From: Amphibalanus amphitrite | Taxonomy: Eukaryota; Arthropoda; Thecostraca; Balanomorpha; Balanidae | Direction of reading: 5' to 3' | NCBI RefSeq assembly: GCF_019059575.1 | Contig: NW_024881591.1 | Coordinates: 992,001 to 1,056,000 of the forward strand | DNA length: 64,000 nt | Part shown: in pieces, positions 56,711 to 64,000 of the stretch | Layout of the letters: each line of letters starts with the position of its first letter | How positions within the stretch are numbered: position 1 is the stretch's first letter | The notes under the pieces: model-generated | Database searches by the model: none | What the model was told of the DNA's origin: nothing | Seen by the model: only the letters and a program-made list of their open reading frames with translations | Made by a program: the position numbers and the translations under genes

Positions 56711-59072
56711 CGTCACAGGCCACCCGGTATATCAGCGGGTGACGCCGCCGATCCCGACCGAGTGGGTAATGGGCTCCGGGTATTGTCTGCGTCACGGGTG
56801 GGCGGCCGGCCAGATTTGGTCGGCCGCAGAGGGTCCACCCTCGTCACAGGCCGTCTGCCTCTGCAGCGAGCGGCGTCAGAGATCAGACGGTGTGTCCGTC
56901 AGTCTGATGTCGTCAGCGGTGGTGGCTGAATGTGGACCCTGCAGTATTTACTCGGGTATCAACGACTGTGTAAATATTGGACACGCGGTTACGATTGATC
57001 GGGCTTGTTTTACGATTTTTTTTTATTTATTTATTTCCGGTACTGAATCGCAAAGCTGATATGGTTTTGTTGCTGTTTCTTAATCCTAGCCGTGTAGCTT
57101 CATTTCTGGCTGAATAAATGCCTGTTAATGGGTGATTGACCGAGCATGTCAAGCTAATACGCTGACCCATCGCGGGCTGATTTGTGTGTTGTTTATGATC
57201 CATCGGGGCAGCTCGATGGTCGCTGTGGTTCTCTGGTGTCCACCGCAAATCAGCGGATCTATCGGTGTTGGGCGGTTTCCAGAGGGCCCAACAGACGCTC
57301 AGCGCAATAGCCGCTCCCGCAGGTAATTGCCGGGTGGCCTTTTGTTGTCGGCCCGGCCCTCTGTGAGTGGCCCGGCGGCGCCGGCGACGGCCGCAGGGGC
57401 GGCAGAAGCAGCCGTGGCGACGGCGGCGACCCCCCCCCCCCTCCGCTGGACCGCGGGGGGCGGAACGCGGCACCGTCCGCCAGCAGAGGCGGTGCCAGGC
57501 AGGGCGCAGAGGCAGCGAAGGCGGCGTCAGTAGTGCCTTTATAGGGACGGCGGAGGTGGAATTATTTGAGCTCGGACTGTCGGCGGGGGACGGCATTAGC
57601 GATGCTGATATTGCCGCCATTGGCGTGGTGGTGATTTAGAATAACAGAACCTCCCGGTGATACACATGGTCGTAGCTAGACGGTACTATTATCTCAGATA
57701 ATACCGCTGTTAGCACCATAGTGTCAACAGAGGCGGTGTCAGCAAACAGCGCCGGTGGGGTGCTCGCGAGTCCTCGCACGAGCCCCCCACCACCAGCTGG
57801 AAACCAGCGCGCTGATCCCACGAGCCGTCTGTCTCCAGCTGCGAATGAAATACGTCACAGGCCCGGCGCCTGTTCCCGTAACAAGGACTGCATATCTGGT
57901 CAGAGGCGGCGCCAGGAGCCGGGCTAGGGGAGATCCGACAGCCTCTCCCCCACATGCCGACTCGAGTCACCATCGCGGGTCCTACCCACGCCGTCCGCCC
58001 GACTCCGGTGGCGACCCGGGCGGCCTGCGAGCGCCGCGTATCGCTGCGTCCGATCGACCATTTGCGTCAACGGAGGCCGCTGTTCGGCATAAGGCCAGCC
58101 GTCTCAACAAATGCGGCTGTCATGTAGCGCTGCGGCGGCTTATCGAGTGCCCGGTCACGAGTCTGTCCGGCCCCAGCTGTTATAGTTTGTCCTTGTCTGT
58201 TAGCAGGTCGGCTGACGCGCGTGACACCCGAGGTCCAACATTTTCCGGTGGTGCGCCAGTGAGCGTCCGTTCCAGTCGTCGCCTCCGACATTCTCACACG
58301 ATCCTGTCCTCGTCGTTCTGGCGTCTTCCAATGACCTCACTCGGCGAGGAACTTCTCTCGATTGTGACATCAATCAGCTCTCGGAAACGAAATCTCCCGC
58401 CGGGGAGCGCCGCACATTGGATTGTATATTTCTGCCGCGGCGGCGCGCGGCCCTGGCCGGCCGGCCGCGCGGCGTCGGCTGGGGCGGCGGGGAGGGGCCG
58501 GGGAGCGCCGAGGGAGGGACGGAGGGAGGGAGGGAGGTAGGGAGTCGGCCTCTGCTCCACCTGTCAGCCGCGGCCCGTCGTGTCCGCGTTAAACGGCTCT
58601 GGACTCTGGAGGGCCACTGACCGCGTGGTTCAATGTCGGTTTTGGGGATAGTTCAGGGTGTGAGTTTGACCAGAGTTCAGTGGTTTGACCACAAAGGCAG
58701 CAAGGATTCAACTGCGGGGATTGGGTATGCCTAACGTGGGAGGAATGTGGGAGACCCATCAAAGGTGACTGGGGAGGATATACCCTAGGGGACGCTGAGC
58801 ACGGATAGGGGAGGCTATGTGGGACAGCCGATACAACCCAGGGACGGCCCACGGGCGGCTGATGTTGCCAATCTGTGCGCGGCCTGTCGCCACCCCTGGC
58901 AGCTATCCTGCGGTGATGGGTGGCCCGGCCGCGCCGGTCGGGCCGCAGTGGAATGTGCGGCACGCCGGCCGACGCCGCGGCATCGGACACGGTCCGGCCA
59001 CACTCCACAGTGACCTTGTCTGTCCTCCCTGTTCGCTGCGTTCCTGTTTCCCGTCCTTTCCACTCCTCCATG

Positions 59073-59100
59073 GAGCGGGGTGGCTGCAGCCACCCCGCTC
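59073..59100. repeat. Perfect 28-bp palindrome
   Basis: GAGCGGGGTGGCTG followed directly by its complement CAGCCACCCCGCTC; no loop. Located in a polypyrimidine-rich region (58990-59270). Confidence 0.93.
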
Positions 59101-59474
59101 TCTTCAGCCCTTTCGTCCTTTCCACCTTATCTTTCCCCGTTCCCTTGCATCCTGTCAAAGCTACGTTTCGCTTTGTTCGTTGTCCGCTGTCCCTTCGATG
59201 CATCTCTTCTGGCTCCTTTTCTCTTCTCACTCTGTTCACCCTCTGCCCGATCGTCTCTTGTTATCCTTCATCCTCGCTCGGAAGCTCAACAGCATCGTTT
59301 TGAAACTGAATCTTCTTGTCTTTTCATTTGGGCTCAACTGTTTGCCATCTTGCCAAACTTATGTTCGCTCGCCGTAAAGTGCGGCTGCGGGCAGCCGGGT
59401 AGCAGCTGGCAGGACCGCGGTCGCAGCCGGCCGTGCTGTCCCAACGTGGCGAGCAGAATCTATCGGTGGAACGG

Positions 59475-59550
59475 CAGTAGCCCAGCGGAACAGCGGACCA
59501 GCAGACCAGCGGACCAGCGTACCAGCGCCTCAGTGGCCCAGCGGCCCTCC
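59475..59550 (+). repeat. 10-bp minisatellite (CCAGCGGACC)n
   Basis: About seven units of (C)CAGCGGA(A/C) with variants CCAGCAGA and CCAGCGTA. Confidence 0.85.
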
Positions 59551-59723
59551 CAGTTTATGGGGACGTCTTCTGTCCGCGCCACTGGCGTCCGTCCACGATG
59601 AAATATAGCTGTTATGCTCGGCCGCAAAACAGATGTGAGCTGTGTTAAACCACCAGATGGATGGGCCTGACATCCGCAGCCGAATTCGGCTATCACTTCA
59701 TAATTATCGATGGGACTGGGCGG

Positions 59724-59748
59724 AGATTACAGATTACAGATTACAGAT
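59724..59748 (-). repeat. LINE 3' tail repeat (AGATTAC)n
   Basis: Three AGATTAC units plus AGAT (on the - strand, GTAATCT repeats). CR1/L2-group LINEs end in such short tandem repeats instead of poly(A). It lies 126 bp downstream of the LINE stop codon on the - strand, which fixes the 3' end of that copy. Confidence 0.8.
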
Positions 59749-59874
59749 ATATTCAGACAAGGTCCTCTCAATAGTGAGGCTTTTCACATGTCCACGTCAT
59801 GATAGTGTGATACAAAACGAGGAACAGTGTGCAGCACGCATAATTCTCACACACGCACCCATACATGCTATTGC

Positions 59875-60594
59875 TCATGTCTGTTGCTTAGACAGCAGCA
59901 CCTTTCGGATGTTCGCCCGGTACGACAATGTCCCTGGTTCTACTCCAAGTTCGTTCATACGAGTCACACCTCGGTAGCACAATCTACGTCTTCCCGACTC
60001 CGTTCGAATGAAGGGGAGGGTGAGGTAGCTGGCCTGCCTAGTGTTGTGCCGGTGCCGCTGGCTAGCCCGCTGCCCCAGCGTACCTTTGAGGTACTCCGGC
60101 TGCTCCGACACAAAGATACGCTCGACAGCACTCACTGTGTGGTATGTTACCAAATCCTTGGCAGTCAACCACTTCAGCTGCTTGATGACAGCCGCCACGC
60201 TATCACGTCGTCGCCGACCGGACACAACGCGTGCACAAAAGTTTATAACTTTTTGCAGCCGTCCTAACTGCACCTCACCACACGAGCCGTACACCGACAG
60301 ACAGTACCGTAGCACAGATACAACCAGGGCTTCAACTATCGGCTTCAGTGCTGACCGCGGTATAACGTGACGAGCGTGCAGTAGCGCTGTCAGCATCCCG
60401 GTACATTTCCGCGCCACACCGTCTACATGGGACACAAAGCTGAGATGACGGTCGATCGTCACTCCTAGATTTTTAACAGTTTCTGACTCTGTAATGGTGG
60501 TAGAGCAGAAAGTCAGCGTGACAGGCGGCAAATTGCGAAGCATCGCTGGGGTACCGATCACAAGCATCTGTGTTTTCGCAGCATTAAGTCTCAT
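59875..60594 (-). CDS. LINE (CR1/jockey-like) reverse transcriptase C-terminus, 5'-truncated
   Basis: 239 codons matching the thumb and C-terminal part of a non-LTR reverse transcriptase: LNAAKTQMLVIGT, VKNLGVTIDRHLSF, VSVLRYCLSVYGS, LGRLQKVINFCARVVSG and a final RRRLCYRGVTRMNEL, in the order usual for CR1/jockey-group ORF2. The catalytic palm (YADD) and endonuclease are missing: homology starts at the first shown codon, beside a duplicated word (TTAAGTCTCA twice at 60584-60605), consistent with 5' truncation. The frame is fully open, so the insertion is probably young. The 3' tail is the AGATTAC repeat at 59724. Start shown is not a genuine initiation site. Confidence 0.85.
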   Translation of the reverse strand: MRLNAAKTQMLVIGTPAMLRNLPPVTLTFCSTTITESETVKNLGVTIDRHLSFVSHVDGVARKCTGMLTALLHARHVIPRSALKPIVEALVVSVLRYCLSVYGSCGEVQLGRLQKVINFCARVVSGRRRRDSVAAVIKQLKWLTAKDLVTYHTVSAVERIFVSEQPEYLKGTLGQRASQRHRHNTRQASYLTLPFIRTESGRRRLCYRGVTRMNELGVEPGTLSYRANIRKVLLSKQQT

Positions 60595-60605
60595 TAAGTC
60601 TCATA

Positions 60606-61887
60606 AGATTGGCTGTTTTCTCGAGCTGTTCGGCCATGGTCGTATGATCGATCGAGATGAAACTAATAACTTGTTGAAAGGTTCGTTGTTGAATATAAAG
60701 TCCACTTAATTAACATAAACAACGCTCCTAAAGTAATTAAAAATGAGCTATTGTTTCCAAATAAATCTAGCCATCAAAATCTGACAACGCGCCTGAAAGC
60801 CGCTCGGCTGAAAACAACTAGTTCTTCCTCTATCACCACGTGTGGTAAGGAGCGGTCGTCGCCGTTATCGATCAGCTGGCAGCGACATTAATTGACGCAA
60901 ATTCCTCCTGGTGCAGCCATCATCCAGTGTCACACTTGCATGGCCACTGGCAGCTCAATAACCGCACCCGAAGCCGGGCCGGGACAGACTGCAGTCATTG
61001 TGTCTAATGCATTGATCGCAGCCGATCGGCCCGGGCGTGGGGCGAGGAAATGGCTGCTCCGTCGGCGAGTTACAGGCAGGACGATGTGCGCCAGCGCCCA
61101 TCGGCGACCATTGGACGCTCTCCGGAGGCATTACCTGCGGCTGTCACCAATTACTGATAGGACGACCCTCGGGCGCGCCTCTGCTGGAGGTGACTTTCTG
61201 ACCGGCCCCGGTGTGACCCGGCGTGACGGACGGCGGCCGCGCGCTCTCTCGGTTTCTCCCCAGATGGTGTCCTGCTCACGCGAAGTGCCGTCCGTCCGTC
61301 CGTGGCTGGTGGATGCCACCGGGCCTCGTGCGTCGCTACGGCCGACACGGTTCGCGCCTGTAGTCGCGTCAGCCGGCCTCGGTAAACAGAGGACAGTGCG
61401 ACCTCGATCGCTCGAGTCACCATCAATCTGCGCGGCGTCCGAGCGACGGACGCGTGAGCCGCGCCCTCTCCCAGGTTTCACCTTGGGAGCGACGGAAGCC
61501 GGCCGTCGCGTCTCCGCCGCCCGCCGCCCGCGGGCCGGCCGGCCGGGCGACTCGGACCGACGTACCGAGCTGTACCGCTGCCGGCCCCGGCGACGTATAG
61601 CTAGCCACGGAGGCGGCGCGGCGCTCTGCAGAGCTGCTTTAATTAAAGCCTGACGTGTGGCGGCTGCCAGCCGGGACGGCGCCGCGCTTCGTCGACCTAT
61701 ATGCCGACAATCTGTCCCACACGACAGGGGCGGAGCATAGTTCGACCGGAGGGCCGCCCTCTCGACCCGCTGGACCTCTGTTCCCGCGCCATTCGACCTG
61801 TTATTCGACCGTTTTGACCTGTGTTTCCAACTCGTTTGACCCATGTTTTTCATGTCAAACTAACCTACCCTTTTCTGTCCGTTTCAG
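60606..61887. other. GC-rich distal intron upstream of exon 2
   Basis: AT-rich to about 60890, then CpG-rich 60950-61720. The long frames on both strands (60892-61653 + and 61131-61853 -) overlap each other and have Arg/Pro/Ala-rich composition without domains, so I treat them as compositional. Could be a regulatory CpG island. Confidence 0.35.
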
Positions 61888-61958
61888 ATTCCGTCTACAT
61901 CGAAAGCCAGCAGAAGGATCAGCCGTACTTTATCTGCACGATCCAGGACTTCAGAAGG
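61888..61958 (+). CDS. Atrophin/RERE (Grunge)-like corepressor, second coding exon (BAH domain)
   Basis: A 71-nt exon bounded by a TTTCTGTCCGTTTCAG acceptor and a GTAAGT donor. Its first two bases complete the Asp codon begun in exon 1. The other 69 bases encode 23 residues (SVYIESQQKDQPYFICTIQD then FRR) and end in phase 0. The PYFICTIQDF segment is a hallmark of the Atrophin/RERE BAH domain, which in that family continues with a short linker to a WYYR-type strand. No such continuation is recognisable between 61959 and 64000, so exon 3 probably lies beyond the window. There are no stop codons and the splice sites are strong, so I see no sign of pseudogenisation. Confidence 0.85.
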
Positions 61959-64000
61959 GTAAGTCCTGAGTTTATCTGTGGGATTCAGGATTCAGCTGGG
62001 TGAGTCCGGACCCGGAGCGCTCGTGTACCGGGCCGTGTGGCGGATCGTGATCGGCGGCGGCCGCGGTGAAAGCCGAGCTGGCGGTCGTGCCGTGCCGGCC
62101 GCTCGATGTCGAGAGGCCGTCCGATCGGTCGCCGAGTGGTTGTGTGGCGTGTCAAAACACCAGCCGGGCGTCGATTAACCGCGCTGATCCGACCGGACCC
62201 GGCCGGCCTGCGCGCCTGGCTCAGAGGCGGCGCCGAGTTTATTTTCAATGGCACTGGGACTGATCGCTTCATGAGAAGCAGGGCTGCACCAAGGCAGTGT
62301 GCCAGTGGCTCTGCTCGTTGGAAAGTCTATTGGATGACTTGCTATTTGATATGAATCTCGGGCAGCTGAAAGTTCACTGCTGTATTGCACCTGCGGCCGC
62401 TGGTGGCCTTTTGTCGTCCGCGGGGACTCTGTTGGGAGGGGGCCGGGTCTCGCGTGCAGCCGGGGGGTCCGGCGGCGGCGGCGTCATCAGCCGCCGGCGG
62501 TGTGCGGCGGCACGCAGCCGGTGGTGACGTCTGGTGGCTGGCCTGGGACCTGGGAGCAGCAGGATGCCGGGCCAAAGGTCACCCGCAGTGGGGTGAACTG
62601 ATGGGACGCCCACACCTGACCTAACACATGTCACTGCTCAACATAGGGAAGGAAAGGTCAAGGAACAACAGCAGTTCAACAGCAGGCTAATTTGATTATT
62701 TTATTTTGTCGGCAGAGGCATAATGTTTGCTTTGTTTGACGTTTTTTTTTTGCTAGGTCTTTTTATTATGAAGGCTTTCAAGACAACAACGAATATATAT
62801 TATGAAGGCTTTTCAAGGCCTCCTAACTTTCCGTGCACCATACTTGCCTCTCTCTGTAATCATTCCATCCATTCGGCTGTGAAACTGCCACTGCACTTTG
62901 CGTTTCCTCCTCGTAACCGGTCCCGTTTACAGAGGCTGGATGGCGTGGCCGGGAGAAGCGGAGGGATGGGTCCCACTGAACGGCGGAAGGGGACCGCCGG
63001 AGGGAGCGCTTAGCGAGGGGAGGCGAGAGGAGGGGAGGGGTGCCTGTCACGTGTCTGCGGAGCGTCAGCGAGCGAGGAATGGGGCAAACAGAACGGCGGC
63101 CCGGGGGGAGAGAGTGGGCATGTTTGTGAAGACCGATAACTAATCGGAACCAATCATGGTGCCGGTGAAAAGCTGCCAGCCAAGCGTTGCTCAAACGAAT
63201 ATAGCGTGAGCTCGTCGTCATGGCGACCGAATTGAATGACTCGAGCCGTGTTATCGAACACTGCCTGTGACAGGCCGCCGCCGCCGGCCAAACCCCGGGA
63301 GCAAATCGATCAAATAATTGCCTCTCTTTCAGAAACTGATCAAAAGAAGATGGGATGTTTTAGCGGAGGCTGAGCGGAGCTCATTCGATTGTTAGTTACG
63401 GTTACTGGGATGAAGCATTATTTGATGAGATAATAGTGTTTGTTAGGATATTTGTTTGCATCACAATGCTCATCATATTCCTGTGATTTTTTAGAGATTA
63501 GCAGGTCTTTTGCACGCGTATTAGGTTACGCCTGAAATAAAAAAAACGTATAAAATAGTCAGTACGTGCGTGCCATTACCGGGTTTAGTTATGGGTGTTA
63601 TTGTGACGTCCCGGACGTGTGCTTTTTACTTCATTGCCGTCTTGCACACGCGCCCATTGGCAGCCCACACTCCCATGCTGAAAAATGTAATTCCCAAAGA
63701 GATAAGGAAAACGTATCTACGCTGCTATCTTACCACTTTTTCACTCCCATGAACATGTGCATCATCATTGCAATGATGCGAAGAATTGATGCGATTTTAT
63801 GTCGACATATGTAAATACGCTGTAGAACGTATAACGGCGACGCCTAATAAATATCCTTCGTTTCCTCCAGACCACATTAATTGTTTTCATCCGATTTAGT
63901 CACCAATTTCGCTTATTTTCATCCTGATTTGTCCGGACGATTCCACTCCATTTCCTTTTCTTGCAGTATTTGTATTTGGTCACCCGCTTCCACTCTGCGA
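61959..64000 (+). other. Start of the second coding intron
   Basis: Begins GTAAGT. It has a GC-rich block at 61980-62600, then mixed DNA. No continuation of the BAH domain was found in any frame. The last 35 bases follow a TTTCTTGCAG-like acceptor (63956-63965), but the downstream codons match nothing I know of in Atrophin, so an exon there is not claimed. Confidence 0.5.

Larger units (their letters stand above)
50865..59072. other. Intron segment, no gene recognised
   Basis: Long stretch with simple repeats (listed separately), G-runs at 52740-52758 and 54891-54910, and a CpG-rich block at about 57250-58600. A frame at 52783-53112 (+) and others in GC-rich parts have no domain signature. 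No tRNA, rRNA or splice-consistent coding exon was found. Confidence 0.35.
1194..61887 (+). other. First coding intron (60.7 kb, phase 1) of the Atrophin-like gene
   Basis: It opens with GTAAGT and closes with a pyrimidine-rich tract followed by CAG, and the phases on both sides agree. It interrupts the BAH domain just after the PG of LPGD. It contains every other element listed here: one 11-kb P-type transposon, four TTAA G-hairpin elements, at least five other MITE-like elements, two LINE 3' ends and one SGNH/gag retroelement. Several GC-rich islands (about 5.2-6.0, 22.1-22.7, 57.3-58.6 and 61.0-61.7 kb) could be alternative promoters or enhancers, but the sequence alone does not show this. 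Confidence 0.78.

Noticed and set aside
58589-59601. Overlapping long frames on both strands near 59 kb
   Set aside because: Low-complexity composition over a polypyrimidine tract and a perfect palindrome; no recognised domain or splice logic.
60892-61853. Long open frames on both strands (253 and 240 codons) upstream of exon 2
   Set aside because: They overlap on opposite strands in a CpG-rich block, are Arg/Pro/Ala-rich and show no domain, so they are best explained by composition.
63966-64000. Third coding exon at the window end after a TTTCTTGCAG acceptor
   Set aside because: The few codons available in any frame do not resemble the next part of an Atrophin BAH domain.

Overview
This is animal nuclear DNA. 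Most of the 64 kb is the first coding intron of one gene, and that intron is packed with transposable elements. The host gene lies on the + strand. Coding exon 1 (914-1193) starts at a strong Kozak ATG in a CpG-rich region and ends at a phase-1 donor. Coding exon 2 (61888-61958) restores the frame exactly across the junction. Together they give the start of a BAH domain (PGDSVYIES...PYFICTIQDF) that matches the Atrophin/RERE/Grunge corepressor family. The rest of the gene must lie beyond 64000. A GC-rich genome, a 60.7-kb intron, spliced P-type and SGNH/gag-type retroelements and many foldback elements suggest an invertebrate, perhaps a crustacean; that placement is inference.

Layout. 1-3.7 kb: promoter/5' UTR, exon 1, two perfect hairpins and a GGTCA-rich array. 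3.7-4.2 kb: a MITE. 8.3-19.3 kb: an 11-kb P-element/THAP9-like DNA transposon on the - strand. I could assign six transposase exons: the THAP zinc finger, a coiled coil, the RNase H-like core with all three acidic residues, and the C-terminal region. It has one homopolymer frameshift, an internal inverted duplication of its last mapped exon, a long hairpin and a nested TTAA element. 23.5-24.4 kb: the 3' end of a LINE with RNase H and a 60-bp tandem repeat in its 3' UTR. 24.5-25.4 and 45.3-46.2 kb: two members of a TA-flanked family with termini GGGGARAGTGGGG. 27.4-28.6, 32.8-34.0, 36.0-36.9 and (diverged) 16.8-17.3 kb: a TTAA-flanked family with nested G-run hairpins in the termini and interiors loaded with AGGTCA. 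38.1-39.1 and 41.9-42.4 kb: two further TTAA foldback MITEs. 48.5-50.9 kb: a - strand retroelement fragment with a 58-bp monomer array, an SGNH-hydrolase ORF and a CCCH/CCHC gag-like ORF. 59.7-60.6 kb: the 3' end of a second LINE (CR1/jockey-like reverse transcriptase C-terminus) ending in a 7-bp tail repeat.

The rest is intronic DNA with microsatellites, minisatellites and GC-rich segments in which I could support no further gene, tRNA or rRNA. The most notable undescribed signal is the TTAA element family. Its members have different terminal sequences but the same architecture: a G-run hairpin in each terminus, and on one end only an extra copy of the terminal motif offset by 26-27 bp. They carry dense nuclear-receptor half-sites inside a gene whose family is a nuclear-receptor corepressor.
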